A stretch of DNA of 64,000 bases. Origin: Saccharopolyspora erythraea (GTDB lineage: Bacteria; Actinomycetota; Actinomycetes; Mycobacteriales; Pseudonocardiaceae). Both the position numbers and the translations under genes were made by a program. Location of the stretch: contig NZ_CP054839.1 in the NCBI RefSeq assembly GCF_018141105.1, positions 8,001,411-8,065,410 of the forward strand, written 5' to 3'. The notes below the pieces were generated by a model. It saw only the letters and a program-made list of their open reading frames with translations, was not told where the DNA came from and ran no database searches. Numbering within the stretch: the stretch's first letter is position 1; each line of letters opens with the position of its first letter. Below, piece by piece: positions 18,714 to 28,073 of this stretch.

Positions 18714-19409
18714 TCACGCCTGCTCGGACTCCTCCATCGTGCGATCGGCCACGCCGGGTTCCTCGTTCGGGTCGCTGTCGAACGGGTCGACGAGGTCGGC
18801 CAGTTCACCGAGGGCGCGCAGGAGGCGCTCCAGCCGGGCGGGCTCGGCCTCGGCGGGGTCGATGGCGGCCAGCACCCACTCGCCCTCCAGCCAGACCACC
18901 GTGACGTCGGTGCCGATGTCCTCGGTCGCGTCGACCAGGTCGGGGGTGACCAGCGGGCGCGCGGCCGCCACGTCGGTGACGAAGGCGTAGCGCGCCCCGA
19001 CCGGGCCGAGCAGGTCGAGCCCGGAGTCCTGCGGCACCGGCACGTCCGGCAGCCACAGCTCGACGGTGGCCGGCGCGCTGCGGCGGCAGCGGATCGCGGC
19101 GAGGACCGCGGCGCTGCGGCCGCTGACCTCGAGGTCGAGCACGTAGACCTGGCGGCGGCCGTCGGCGGTGAAGGTGGAGCCCGCGACCACGTCGGTGGCG
19201 GTGGCCCCGCCGTACTGGGCGAGCGCGCCGCGCTCCCAGCGGGTGGGCAGCACCTGGTCGGACTCGGCGAACTGCCAGCCGCGCAGCGCTGCCCAGCGGC
19301 GTCGCTCGCGGTTGTTCTTCGAGGTCCTCTGCGACCGGTCGGTGATCAGCAGCGCGACCCCGGCTCCGATCGCGACGACGGCAACGGCGAACCAGACCCA
19401 GGCAGGCAT
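18714..19409 (-). CDS. Membrane-anchored protein of unknown function
   Basis: A 231-residue protein: one N-terminal hydrophobic segment (PAWVWFAVAVVAIGAGVALLI, here split by the start) followed by a basic juxtamembrane run (RSQRTSKNNRERRR), a beta-rich soluble domain, and an acidic C-terminal tail (DPFDSDPNEEPG). ATG at 19409 is chosen because it places the hydrophobic helix at the N-terminus; the upstream frame to 19586 encodes low-complexity residues. First gene of the run that leads to pyrE and trmH. No function recognised. Confidence 0.72.
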   Translation of the reverse strand: MPAWVWFAVAVVAIGAGVALLITDRSQRTSKNNRERRRWAALRGWQFAESDQVLPTRWERGALAQYGGATATDVVAGSTFTADGRRQVYVLDLEVSGRSAAVLAAIRCRRSAPATVELWLPDVPVPQDSGLDLLGPVGARYAFVTDVAAARPLVTPDLVDATEDIGTDVTVVWLEGEWVLAAIDPAEAEPARLERLLRALGELADLVDPFDSDPNEEPGVADRTMEESEQA

Positions 19410-19551
19410 ACCCACACAGCGCAGGGTAGTCCGATCGCCGCGGAACACGAAGATCACCTGGGGGTTCGACCCGGACCGGGCTAGTCGTCGTCGGATGACC
19501 TGCGATGACGACGGCGGGGCGAGGAAGATCCCGGCCTCGGCGACCTGACTT

Positions 19552-19568
19552 TCAGAGCCTGTCTTTGA
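19552..19568. repeat. Solo end of the dispersed inverted-repeat element
   Basis: TCAGAGCCTGTCTTTGA matches the outer right end of the 12.5-kb element (read on the other strand) at 16 of 17 bases. The hairpin core is absent nearby, so this is at most a leftover end. Confidence 0.35.
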
Positions 19569-19625
19569 CGCTTCCGCGTATGTCAAGGGGTGTGGAGGGT
19601 TCGGCAGAGCTCTCGGTTGCGGCCG

Positions 19626-22019
19626 TCAGCCGCCCGGCCCGGTGTCGTCGGCGCCGGCAAGGCGCACCGGGACGAGCTGCGCCACGGCCTCGCGGCTGGA
19701 GACGCCCCACTTGTTGAGGACGTTCTGCACGTGGGTTTCCACGGTGCGCGGGGAGATCACCAGCCTGGCCGCGATCTCGCGGTTGCTGAGGTTGTGCGCG
19801 ACCAGCCGCGCGACCTCGGTCTCGCGCCGCGTCAACGCGACGTCGCCCGGCACCGGCGTCGCGGTCCCCTCCAGGGACGCGATGATCCGCAGGACCATCC
19901 GCACGATCTCGGCGTGGTCCCGGCGCGGGGAGCCGTCGCGGAACGCGGCGCCGACCGAGCGCCCCTGCTCGTAGGCGGTGTCGAAGGCGCGCCGGCCGAT
20001 CGCGGCCATCACCCGGTCGCAGGCGGCGGTGTGCCGCGCGCTGAACACCCCGAGCCCGAAGAGGTCGGCCCCCACCGCGTCCTGCAACGCCCGGGCGGCG
20101 CCGAAGACCTGCGCCGCCGCCCGGTTGTGGCCCAGCGACTCCAGCGCCCACGCGCACAGCTCGACGAACCACGGCGGGCCCCACGCGTCCTCGATGTCCA
20201 GCTGGATGCGCAGCGCGTCGCGCAGGCGGGAAAGCGCCCGCTCCGGCCTGCCCTGCCCGGTCTCGGCGACGGCCAGCGGCCACACCGCCCAGCTCTGCGC
20301 CCAGCGGGCGCCGTGCCGGTCCGCGTCGGCGACCAGCTCCCGGCCCGCGGCCAGCGCCTCCCGCGGGTCGTCGCGGTAGCTGGCCAGGAACACCGCGCGG
20401 AACAGCGAGATCATGTGGACCGTACCTTCGGCCGCGCCTGCGCGGCGGGCCGCTTCGCGGGCGTTCGCCAGCACCTCGGCCGACTCCGCCGAGGCCGCGG
20501 CGAACCCGAGGTAGGTGCCGCGGGCGTACTCGACGGCGGCCGCGGCACCGGGGTCACCGGTCCGCTCCAGCGCGCGTTCGGCGTTGGCCAGCACCTCGCG
20601 CCCGGTGTGCGCGCCGAGCCCCTGGGAGACCACGATGACCGTCGTGTGCGCCCACGCCACGGCCTCGACCTCGGGCGGCGCGTCGGCGGGCAGCGCCAGG
20701 ATCCTGCGGAACCAGTCCACGCCCTCGGGCAGCAGGCCGTCGTAGCACCAGATCCGCAGCGCCCCCAGGTCGCACAGCAGCACCAGGGCGTCGGTCTTGC
20801 GGTTGCCGGTCTCGCACCACGACAGCGCCGCCCGCACGTTGGGCATCTCCCGGCCCATGCCCTGCAGGGCCTCGATCTCGCGCTCCGAGTACCAGCCGCG
20901 GGCGGCGTCGTGGGCCAGCAGGCGGTAGTAGCCGAGGTGCCGGTCCGCGATCCCCGACTCCTCACCGGCGGCGCGGAGGCGGTCGAGTCCGGTCTGGCGC
21001 AGCGTTTCCAGCATCTGGTAGCGACCGTGGCGGCCGAGCGTGAGCACCGAGCGGTCGACCAGTTCCAGCAGAAGCTCGTCCACCGGGGCGCCGCCGAGGT
21101 CGTCACCTCCGACGTGTTCGGCCGCGGCGAGCGTGAAACCGTCGCGGAAGACCGACAGGCGCCGCCAGAGCCGCTGCTGTTCGGGCGGGCACGACTCGTA
21201 GGTCCACCACATCACCGAGCGCAGCGCCGCCAGCGGAGCGGGCACGCTCCTGTCGTCGTCGGTCAGCTCGTGCAGCCAGCGGCGCGCCATCGCGGCCAGC
21301 GACGGCAGGCTCGCGCCGCGCAACCGGCACGCCACCAGCTCGATCGACAGCGGCAGGCCGTCGAGCAACCGGACGATCTCGACGACCAGCGGGCGCGTCG
21401 AGGCGTCCAGGACGAAGCCCGGGGCGCTGCGGACCGCGTGCACCCGGAACAGCTCCACCGCCTCGGAGGCGTCGGCACGCTCGGGGGCGGCGTCCGCCGC
21501 GGGCACCTCCAGCGGTCCCAGGCGCAGGTCGTACTCGCCGCAGGAGTGCAGGCCCAGGCTCCGCCGCGAGGTGGCCAGCACGGACAGGCCGGGAGCGGCG
21601 CGCAGCAGGGCCGTCAGGGCCCGGCCCACCGGCTCGACCAGCTCCTCGCAGTTGTCCAGCACGAGCAGGACGCGGCGGTCGCCGAGGTGCTCCACGACGG
21701 GTTCGGCGCGCGGGCTCTGGTCGTGGCGGCGGATGCCCAGGGCCCGGCTGATCGCCCCCATGACGACGTCGTCCCCGCCGCTCACCCCGGCCAGCTCGAC
21801 GAGCTTGACCTCGTCGTAGTGCCCCTGGTCGCGCTCCTGGCGCGCCAGCCGGACCGCGAGGCGGGTCTTGCCCGCGCCGCCTATCCCGGTCAGCACGACC
21901 AGCCGTCCTTCGCCCGCGGCGTCCCGGCCCGAGGCCAGCCACCGGGCGCCCTCGGTCAGCGCCTCCGTGCGGCCGACGAACCGCGTGACCTCCGCGGGCA
22001 GCTCCCCCGCCCTGCTCAC
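19626..22019 (-). CDS. Large ATP-binding LuxR-family transcriptional regulator
   Basis: About 797 residues. The N-terminal STAND-type ATPase holds Walker A GIGGAGKTRLA (near residue 49) and Walker B VLLVLDNCEEL, typical of AfsR/LAL-type regulators. The middle ~400 residues are helical TPR-like repeats (many Ala/Leu pairs with Trp). The C-terminal LuxR helix-turn-helix is LTRRETEVARLVAHNLSNRE through SPRTVETHVQNVLNKWGV, the last ~65 residues. GTG at 22019 is preferred over TTG at 22028; AAGGGGG lies upstream. Such regulators control secondary metabolism or carbon use, but no cluster lies beside it, so the target is open. Confidence 0.88.
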   Translation of the reverse strand: MSRAGELPAEVTRFVGRTEALTEGARWLASGRDAAGEGRLVVLTGIGGAGKTRLAVRLARQERDQGHYDEVKLVELAGVSGGDDVVMGAISRALGIRRHDQSPRAEPVVEHLGDRRVLLVLDNCEELVEPVGRALTALLRAAPGLSVLATSRRSLGLHSCGEYDLRLGPLEVPAADAAPERADASEAVELFRVHAVRSAPGFVLDASTRPLVVEIVRLLDGLPLSIELVACRLRGASLPSLAAMARRWLHELTDDDRSVPAPLAALRSVMWWTYESCPPEQQRLWRRLSVFRDGFTLAAAEHVGGDDLGGAPVDELLLELVDRSVLTLGRHGRYQMLETLRQTGLDRLRAAGEESGIADRHLGYYRLLAHDAARGWYSEREIEALQGMGREMPNVRAALSWCETGNRKTDALVLLCDLGALRIWCYDGLLPEGVDWFRRILALPADAPPEVEAVAWAHTTVIVVSQGLGAHTGREVLANAERALERTGDPGAAAAVEYARGTYLGFAAASAESAEVLANAREAARRAGAAEGTVHMISLFRAVFLASYRDDPREALAAGRELVADADRHGARWAQSWAVWPLAVAETGQGRPERALSRLRDALRIQLDIEDAWGPPWFVELCAWALESLGHNRAAAQVFGAARALQDAVGADLFGLGVFSARHTAACDRVMAAIGRRAFDTAYEQGRSVGAAFRDGSPRRDHAEIVRMVLRIIASLEGTATPVPGDVALTRRETEVARLVAHNLSNREIAARLVISPRTVETHVQNVLNKWGVSSREAVAQLVPVRLAGADDTGPGG

Positions 22020-22350
22020 TCTGTCCAACCCCCTTACAACGCGGAGGCCAACTCTAGCCAGCGGCCACTACGTACATCCCGAACTCCGTGCCTTCCTCAG
22101 TAGCGGTTGCGGATGCGGGGCCCGGCGCGCGCGTGCTGAGGTGTCTGCCGGTGTTCAGGCGATCACTTCGGGCCGTCGTGCCCGGACGCGTCCGCGGCGG
22201 TTCGCCGCGCGGCACCACCACGACGCGGTGGTGTCCTGGTGATCAGCAGTCGCGATGTTGCAGGCCGACCCGCGCGCGGGCGTCCGGCGAGCCGCGGCGC
22301 ACCGCACAACCCGGCAGGCAGCGACGTGGCCCGAGGGCCGTGTGCACCGC

Positions 22351-22380
22351 GTGCCCGGCGTATGGGGGTACGCCGGGCAC
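22351..22380. other. Perfect intergenic hairpin
   Basis: GTGCCCGGCGTA (22351-22362), loop TGGGGG, then the exact complement at 22369-22380. It is ~120 bases past the TetR stop and ~330 bases upstream of the LuxR regulator start, so it is not an obvious terminator for either. It could be a second terminator or part of a small RNA. Confidence 0.5.
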
Positions 22381-22457
22381 CCACCCCGGTGGGCGTGCGC
22401 GCGCTCCGCGGGCTGCGGCTTGCCGGCGGGGAGGCCGCTTCGCCGAAGTGCTTACGC

Positions 22458-22481
22458 CGCCGTCCGCCGTCGAGGACGGCG
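22458..22481 (-). terminator. Terminator of the TetR gene
   Basis: CGCCGTCC (22458-22465) pairs perfectly with GGACGGCG (22474-22481) around an 8-base loop, 16 bases past the tetR stop. Confidence 0.6.
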
Positions 22482-22497
22482 CGCCCGTGGCTCCCCG

Positions 22498-23130
22498 TCA
22501 GACGCGGACGCGGTTTTCGCACATCGCGCGCCACTCGCCCACGTCGGGTGCGGGAGCGGGCAGCGGCCCGGCCCGGTCGTCGCGCAACCCCTGCAGGACC
22601 AGGGTCAGGTAGCGGGCGCGCAGCGCGGCCCGGCGGTCCTCGCCGATCGGCAGCTTCGGGTTGAGGTGCTTGAACAGCAGCGGGATGTCGGTCCAGTGCA
22701 CGTCGCCGCGCATCGCGCCGGACTGCTGCGCCGAGGTGACGAGCCGCTCGACGAGCTCGGCCATCCGGTCCTGCAAGGGGTGGAACTCGTCTGAGTAGAC
22801 GTGCAGCTCGTCGATCGGCGGCAGCACGGTGCCGATCGGCGTCTCCGCGGCCAGGCAGCGGGACATGAACCGGACCAGGGCCGACCAGGGGTCGGGCTCC
22901 TCGGACAGCGCGCCCTCGGCCTCGGCGATGATGCGGCGGAAGGAGGCGATGCGGACCGCCTCGGCGAGCGCCTGCTTGCTCGGGTAGCGGCGGTACACGC
23001 TGGCCACCCCGACCCCCGCGCGCTTGGCGACCTCCGACATCGGTGCCGCGAAGCCCTGCTCGCCGAACACCTCGCGAGCAGCAGCGATGACCCGGTCGTC
23101 GTACGAGACCGTCTTCCCAGGGGCCGCCAT
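22498..23130 (-). CDS. TetR-family repressor of the adjacent MFS pump
   Basis: A 210-residue TetR regulator. The DNA-binding domain is at residues ~10-57 (VIAAAREVFGEQGFAAPMSE, KRAGVGVASVYRRYPSKQAL); the rest is the helical ligand domain. It is divergent from an MFS transporter with 204 bases between the starts, and three copies of a 22-base palindromic site lie there. The simplest reading is that it represses both genes and is released by the exported compound. ATG at 23130. Ligand unknown. Confidence 0.92.
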   Translation of the reverse strand: MAAPGKTVSYDDRVIAAAREVFGEQGFAAPMSEVAKRAGVGVASVYRRYPSKQALAEAVRIASFRRIIAEAEGALSEEPDPWSALVRFMSRCLAAETPIGTVLPPIDELHVYSDEFHPLQDRMAELVERLVTSAQQSGAMRGDVHWTDIPLLFKHLNPKLPIGEDRRAALRARYLTLVLQGLRDDRAGPLPAPAPDVGEWRAMCENRVRV

Positions 23131-23146
23131 CCCCCCACGATACCCC

Positions 23147-23319
23147 GGAGCGGAACCATCCGTTCCGCAGGTGGACGAACAGGGCGAACCGGACCCACCG
23201 GCTGACGACTCCTACACGCCTGCCGAGCCCGCCGGAAAACGACGTGAAAGTTTTCCGCCCGGAGCGGAATACTTCGTTCCGCGGCCGGCGTTGCTCCGGA
23301 ACGGAATGATCCGTTCCGA
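23147..23319. promoter_or_regulatory. Three TetR operator copies
   Basis: Three aligned 22-base sites: GGAGCGGAACCATCCGTTCC-GC (23147-23168), GGAGCGGAATACTTCGTTCC-GC (23261-23282) and GGAACGGAATGATCCGTTCC-GA (23298-23319). The shared palindrome is CGGAA-N6-TTCCG. The first is 17 bases from the tetR start, the last 16 bases from the MFS start; sites two and three are 37 bases apart. Confidence 0.85.
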
Positions 23320-23334
23320 TGGGAGACCCCGAAC

Positions 23335-24561
23335 ATGACCACGCAGGAGCTCGCCCGCACTTCCGGCCGCAGCGCCGCCGCGCTGCCGCGGCGGCTGCCC
23401 AGATCGCTCTCCTTCTGGCTGGTGGGCGGCATCCTGTGCGTGTTCCTGATGGCCTCGACCGCGCCGTCCCCGATGTACTCGATCTACCAGCAGCGCTGGG
23501 GCTTCACCACGACCGTGCTCACCGAGGTGTTCGCGGTGTACGCGGTGGCGATCCTGGTGTCGCTGATCATGTTCGGCTCGCTGTCGGACCACGTCGGCCG
23601 CAGGCCGGTGCTGCTGGTCTCGCTGGCGGTGGAGATCGTCTCGGTGGTCGTGCTGGCCACGGCGCCCGCGGTGGGCTGGCTCTACCTCGGCCGCATCCTG
23701 CAGGGCCTGGCGACGGGCGCTGCGACCAGTGCGGTCAGCGGCGCCCTGCTGGACTTCCAGCCTCCCGGCACCAGTCGCGGTCCGCTGATCAACGGCGTCT
23801 CGGCGAGCCTGGGCATGGCGCTCGGCTCGCTGATGGCCGGGACGCTGGTGCAGTACGCGCCCGGCCCCACCACCCTGAGCTACGTGGTGATCCTCGTCGG
23901 GCTGGCCGCCGCGGTGCCCGCCGTGCTCGCGATGCCCGAGCAGGTGGCCGGCAGCGGGCGCACCTGGCGCGAGCTGCTGCGCCCGCAGCGACCGACGGTC
24001 CCCGCCGGACGCGGCCGCGACTTCGCGCTCCTGGCGACCACGATGCTCGCGGCCTGGACGGTCGGCGGCATGTACATGTCGCTCGGCCCGTCGGTGGCCA
24101 AGGGCATGGTCAGCGGCGCGCCGTACCTGGTCGGCGGGCTCGCGGTGGCGACGCTCGCCGGTGTCGGCGGACTGACGCAGCTGCTGTTCGCCGGGTGGCC
24201 GGGCCGGCGCGCGGTGCTGGTCGCGACACCTCTGCTCATCGCGTCCCTGGCAGGGGTGGCGACCTCGGTCGTCGCGAGCAGCCCGGTGCTGTTCTTCGCG
24301 GCGTCGCTCGTGCTCGGCGTCGGCTGGGGGCTGATGTTCATGGGCGGCTTCCGGCTGCTCACCTCCATGGCCACGCCGGAGCACCGGGCGGGCACCTCGG
24401 CGATGATCTACGTCGTCGCCTACCTGTCGGCCGGCGTTCCCAGCGTCACCCTGGGGTTCCTCACCACGGCCTTCGGCCTGACCTCGGCAACCGTGGTGTT
24501 CGCGGTGGCGGCCGGGACGTTCGCCGCGGTCGCCGGGATCTCCACGCTGGCCCGGCGCTGA
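23335..24561 (+). CDS. MFS drug-type efflux transporter
   Basis: A 408-residue protein with about 12 membrane segments. The loop between helices 2 and 3 has the MFS motif A variant GSLSDHVGRRPVLL near residue 80, and motif C-like glycine runs are present near 145-160 (GVSASLGMALGSLMAG). The N-terminal ~25 residues are Arg-rich and cytoplasmic. It is divergent from its probable TetR repressor with operators right before the ATG at 23335. DHA1-like proton-driven export of a hydrophobic compound is likely; the compound is not known. Confidence 0.9.
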   Translation: MTTQELARTSGRSAAALPRRLPRSLSFWLVGGILCVFLMASTAPSPMYSIYQQRWGFTTTVLTEVFAVYAVAILVSLIMFGSLSDHVGRRPVLLVSLAVEIVSVVVLATAPAVGWLYLGRILQGLATGAATSAVSGALLDFQPPGTSRGPLINGVSASLGMALGSLMAGTLVQYAPGPTTLSYVVILVGLAAAVPAVLAMPEQVAGSGRTWRELLRPQRPTVPAGRGRDFALLATTMLAAWTVGGMYMSLGPSVAKGMVSGAPYLVGGLAVATLAGVGGLTQLLFAGWPGRRAVLVATPLLIASLAGVATSVVASSPVLFFAASLVLGVGWGLMFMGGFRLLTSMATPEHRAGTSAMIYVVAYLSAGVPSVTLGFLTTAFGLTSATVVFAVAAGTFAAVAGISTLARR

Positions 24562-24696
24562 CACCGCGTGCGAGCCGCTTCACAGGGTGGAGATGGCGAA
24601 AAGCCGGTTAGCGCGGTGCCACCGCTCCTAAGCTCCTGCGCCGGCGCGTCGGGGGGACGCGCCCGTGCAAGCACAGGACATGGGGGTTGTTCGGAA

Positions 24697-25194
24697 GTGG
24701 ATTTCCACAAGAGCGCAACTGCGCTGGTGGTCGCGCTGATCATGATGGCGCTGGGCGGGCTCGGCACCGTGCTGGTGGTCGGCTGGTTCTTCGAGGGCGG
24801 CCGGATGAACCTGATCTTCCTGCTGTCGCCGGTGCTGCTGGTCGGCGGGATCGTCTCGCTCATCAAGGCGCTTCGGCCGTTCCAGATGCGCGTCGACGAG
24901 CGGGGGCTCCTGCTCAAGGTCCCGTCGCAGGGCGTCGACAGCGCGCTGCCGTGGCAGGCGGTGGCCGGGCTGACGATCGAGCACAAGCCGGGCGCCAAGT
25001 CCTCCGACAAGCCGTTCCTGGTGGTCTGGCCGGTCGCCGGGGCGCCGATCAGGAGCAAGGCGCCGGTCATCCGGCGCAACGGCTGGTCGGGGCTGCCGGT
25101 GGTGCAGGTCGACGAGCTCAAGGAGCCGGTGGAGCAGCTCGCCGGCGCGTTGCAGCACTACGCCGGTCCCCGGTTCACATCCGCGAGAGCCTGA
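24697..25194 (+). CDS. Two-helix membrane protein of unknown function
   Basis: A 165-residue protein with two N-terminal hydrophobic helices (ATALVVALIMMALGGLGTVL and LIFLLSPVLLVGGIVSLI) followed by a ~100-residue beta domain that begins RPFQMRVDERGLLLKVP, a pattern reminiscent of bacterial PH-like domains of membrane-bound proteins. GTG at 24697 is chosen because it starts just before the first helix; an earlier in-frame start at 24568 adds low-complexity residues. Convergent with clpB, sharing a terminator. Confidence 0.68.
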   Translation: MDFHKSATALVVALIMMALGGLGTVLVVGWFFEGGRMNLIFLLSPVLLVGGIVSLIKALRPFQMRVDERGLLLKVPSQGVDSALPWQAVAGLTIEHKPGAKSSDKPFLVVWPVAGAPIRSKAPVIRRNGWSGLPVVQVDELKEPVEQLAGALQHYAGPRFTSARA

Positions 25195-25260
25195 GCGCCT
25201 GCCACCTTGCGTAGCGAAACCCAGGGTGCCCTCTGGCCCCGAGATCCTTTTCGCCCGCGC

Positions 25261-25294
25261 GCAGGGGGCGGTTCCGGCCGGAACCGCCCTCTGC
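25261..25294. terminator. Bidirectional terminator between clpB and the membrane protein
   Basis: A near-perfect palindrome centred at 25277/25278: GGCGGTTCCGG facing CCGGAACCGCC, extended by GCAG/CTGC at the outside (one G-T pair). It lies 5 bases after the clpB stop. Confidence 0.8.
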
Positions 25295-25298
25295 GCCG

Positions 25299-27881
25299 TC
25301 AGGCCGCCTCGACGACCAGCGCCGAGTTGTCGTCGCTGGTGTCCACCCGCACCTTGTCGCCCTCGCGGATCTCGCCGCCCAGCAGCTTCTTCGCGAGCTG
25401 GTCGCCGATGGCCGACTGCACCAGCCGCCGCAACGGCCGGGCGCCGAATACCGGGTCGAAGCCGTTGAGCGCCAGCCAGTCGCGAGCCGCGGGCTGCACG
25501 TCCAGGACCAGCCTGCGCTGGGCCAGCCGCCGCGCCAGCCGCTCCACCTGGATGTCCACGATGGACGTCAGCTCCTCGGTCGACAGCGCGTGGAACACCA
25601 CGACGTCGTCGAGCCGGTTGAGGAACTCCGGCTTGAAGTGCTGGTGCACCACCGCGCGGACGGCCTCGTCGCGCTGCTGCTCGGTGAGGTTGGGGTCGGC
25701 GATGGCCTGCGACCCCAGGTTCGAGGTCAGCACCAGGATCGTGTTGCGGAAGTCCACCGTCCGGCCCTGGCCGTCGGTCAGCCTGCCGTCGTCGAGGGCC
25801 TGCAACAGCACGTCGAAGACGTCCTGGTGCGCCTTCTCCACCTCGTCGAACAGCACCACCGAGTAAGGGCGGCGGCGCACCGACTCGGTGAGCTGCCCGC
25901 CCTGGTCGTAGCCGACGTAGCCGGGCGGCGCCCCGACCAGGCGCGCGACCGAGTGCTTCTCGGAGTACTCGCTCATGTCGATGCGGATCATCGCCCGGTC
26001 GTCGTCGAACAGGAAGCCCGCCAGCGCCTTGGCCAGCTCGGTCTTGCCGACACCGGTGGGCCCCAGGAACATGAACGAGCCCGTCGGCCGGTCCGGGTCG
26101 GCCACGCCCGCGCGCGCCCGGCGCACCGCGTCGGAGACCGCGCGCACCGCCTCGGCCTGGCCGACGACGCGGGCGGAGAGCTCGTCCTCCATCCGCAGCA
26201 GCTTGGTCGTCTCGCCCTCCAGCAGCCGGCCCGCGGGGATGCCGGTCCACGCGCTCACCACGTCGGCGACGTCGTCGGGCGTGACCTCCTCCTGCAGCAT
26301 CGCCTTGTGCCTGCTCTGGGCCTCGGTGGCCGCGCCGAGCTCCTTCTCCAGCGTCGGTATCCGGCCGTAGCGCAGCTCGGCGGCCTTGCCGAGGTCGCCG
26401 TCGCGCTCGGCGCGCTCGGACTCGCCGCGAAGCTGCTCGAGCTGGGTCTTGAGCACGCGGATCCTGTCGATGGACTCCTTCTCGCCCTGCCAGCGCGCGG
26501 TCAGCTCGGAGAGCTTCTCGCGCCGGTCGGCCAGCTCGGAGCGCAGCGCGGCCAGCCGGTCCAGCGACGCCGGGTCCTCCTCCTTGGCCAGCGCCATCTC
26601 CTCGATCTCCAGCCTGCGCACGGCCCGCTCGACCTCGTCGATCTCCACCGGACGGGAGTCGATCTCCATGCGCAGCCGGGATGCCGCCTCGTCGACCAGG
26701 TCGATGGCCTTGTCCGGCAGGAACCGCGCGGTGATGTAGCGGTCGGAGAGGGTGGCGGCTGCGACCAGCGCGCCGTCGGTGATCCGCACGCCGTGGTGGA
26801 CCTCGTAGCGCTCCTTGAGCCCGCGCAGGATGGCGACGGTGTCCTCCGGGCTCGGCTCGCCGACCAGCACCTGCTGGAACCGGCGCTCCAGGGCCGCGTC
26901 GGTCTCGATGTGCTCGCGGTACTCGTCGAGGGTCGTTGCGCCGACCATGCGCAGCTCGCCGCGGGCGAGCATCGGCTTGATCATGTTGCCCGCGTCCATC
27001 GCGCCCTCACCGGTCGCGCCCGCGCCGACGATGGTGTGCAGCTCGTCGATGAAGGTGATGATCTGGCCCGCCGACTCGGTGATCTCCTTGAGCACCGCCT
27101 TGAGGCGTTCCTCGAACTCGCCCCGGTACTTCGCGCCCGCGACCATCGACCCGAGATCGAGAGACACGACCCGCTTGCCGCGCAGCGACTCCGGCACGTC
27201 ACCGGCCACGATCCGCTGGGCCAGGCCCTCGACGATGGCGGTCTTGCCGACGCCGGGCTCGCCGATCAGCACCGGGTTGTTCTTCGTGCGCCGCGACAGC
27301 ACCTGCACGACGCGCCGGATCTCGGCGTCGCGGCCGATCACCGGGTCGACGTCACCGCGGCGGGCGCGGTCGGTGAGGTCCTGGCCGTACTTCTCCAGCG
27401 CCTTGTAGGTGCCCTCGGGGTCGGGGCTGGACACCCGGGCCGACCCGCGCACCTTGGCGAAGGCGTCCTTGAGCGCGTCCGGCGTGGCGCCGTGCCTGCG
27501 CAGCAGGTCGGCGACCTGGCCGCCCTCCGTCGCCAGCCCGACCAGCAGGTGCTCGGTGGAGACGTAGTCGTCGCCCATCTCGGTGGCCAGGTGCTGGCCG
27601 TGGGTCAGCGACCGGACCGCCTCCCGCGAGAGCTGCGGCGCCGAGACGGTGGAGCCGCTGGCCGCGGGGAGGGCGTTGATGATCCGTTCCAGCTCGGAAC
27701 GCACCTCGGAGGGGTCGGCGTCGACCGCGGACAGCAGCGGCGCGGTGAGCCCGTCGCCCTGGGCGAGCAGGGCGCCGAGCAGGTGGGCGGGCGTGACGTC
27801 GGGGTTTCCCGCGACGGTCGCGGCCTGCGCCGCCGAAGAGATCGCCTGCTGGATCTTCGTGGTCGGGTTGAAAGCGTCCAT
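25299..27881 (-). CDS. clpB: ClpB disaggregase chaperone
   Basis: An 860-residue AAA+ protein that rescues aggregated proteins with DnaK-DnaJ-GrpE. In order: N domain (residues 1-150, two Clp repeats), first ATPase with Walker [14 protein letters not shown] near 205, the coiled-coil middle domain (~410-525, rich in EE/RL heptads), and second ATPase with Walker [16 protein letters not shown] near 605 and sensor-2 region [13 protein letters not shown] near the end. ATG at 27881. A HAIR box upstream places it under HspR. The DnaK partners are encoded 11 kb away in this same window. Confidence 0.98.
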   Translation of the reverse strand: MDAFNPTTKIQQAISSAAQAATVAGNPDVTPAHLLGALLAQGDGLTAPLLSAVDADPSEVRSELERIINALPAASGSTVSAPQLSREAVRSLTHGQHLATEMGDDYVSTEHLLVGLATEGGQVADLLRRHGATPDALKDAFAKVRGSARVSSPDPEGTYKALEKYGQDLTDRARRGDVDPVIGRDAEIRRVVQVLSRRTKNNPVLIGEPGVGKTAIVEGLAQRIVAGDVPESLRGKRVVSLDLGSMVAGAKYRGEFEERLKAVLKEITESAGQIITFIDELHTIVGAGATGEGAMDAGNMIKPMLARGELRMVGATTLDEYREHIETDAALERRFQQVLVGEPSPEDTVAILRGLKERYEVHHGVRITDGALVAAATLSDRYITARFLPDKAIDLVDEAASRLRMEIDSRPVEIDEVERAVRRLEIEEMALAKEEDPASLDRLAALRSELADRREKLSELTARWQGEKESIDRIRVLKTQLEQLRGESERAERDGDLGKAAELRYGRIPTLEKELGAATEAQSRHKAMLQEEVTPDDVADVVSAWTGIPAGRLLEGETTKLLRMEDELSARVVGQAEAVRAVSDAVRRARAGVADPDRPTGSFMFLGPTGVGKTELAKALAGFLFDDDRAMIRIDMSEYSEKHSVARLVGAPPGYVGYDQGGQLTESVRRRPYSVVLFDEVEKAHQDVFDVLLQALDDGRLTDGQGRTVDFRNTILVLTSNLGSQAIADPNLTEQQRDEAVRAVVHQHFKPEFLNRLDDVVVFHALSTEELTSIVDIQVERLARRLAQRRLVLDVQPAARDWLALNGFDPVFGARPLRRLVQSAIGDQLAKKLLGGEIREGDKVRVDTSDDNSALVVEAA

Positions 27882-27947
27882 TCCTCACCTCGTCGCACTT
27901 GCCTGCCACCCGGTTCCCGCCGCCGTCACGAGTCAGCGTTAGGAAAG

Positions 27948-27968
27948 TTGAGCGGGTGGCACTCAAGT
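27948..27968 (-). promoter_or_regulatory. HAIR operator (HspR site) of clpB
   Basis: GTTGAGC-N7-ACTCAAG on the plus strand; the consensus is CTTGAGT-N7-ACTCAAG and its complement. It ends 67 bases before the clpB start codon at 27881 (reading leftward). Confidence 0.85.
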
Positions 27969-28035
27969 CTAGCGGCAAGAAGAGGCGCGTGCAGCCACCC
28001 TCCGGTGACCGCACGCGTCTCGGATGCCCCCGAAC

Positions 28036-28068
28036 CCCGGGAAGCCGATGACCAGTCCCGTTCCCGGG
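28036..28068 (-). terminator. Probable terminator of the YceI operon
   Basis: CCCGGGAA (28036-28043) pairs with TTCCCGGG (28061-28068) around a 17-base loop, 5 bases after the stop at 28074. Confidence 0.5.
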
Positions 28069-28073
28069 CCGCC

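Larger units (their letters stand above)
22020..22497. other. Gene-free interval with two strong hairpins
   Basis: No convincing gene is seen in these ~480 bases: frames on both strands are short and Arg/Pro-rich without a ribosome site. It should hold the promoter of the large LuxR regulator at its left end and the TetR terminator at its right. The strongest structure is a perfect 12-bp hairpin at 22351-22380 described separately. Confidence 0.6.

Noticed and set aside
19590-22103. 837-codon plus-strand frame opposite the LuxR regulator
   Set aside because: Gln/Arg/Gly-rich shadow; the minus strand has Walker and LuxR motifs.
19626-24561. Biosynthetic gene cluster suggested by the large LAL-type regulator and MFS pump
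   Set aside because: No synthase, NRPS, PKS or tailoring genes flank them; the regulators appear to be isolated.
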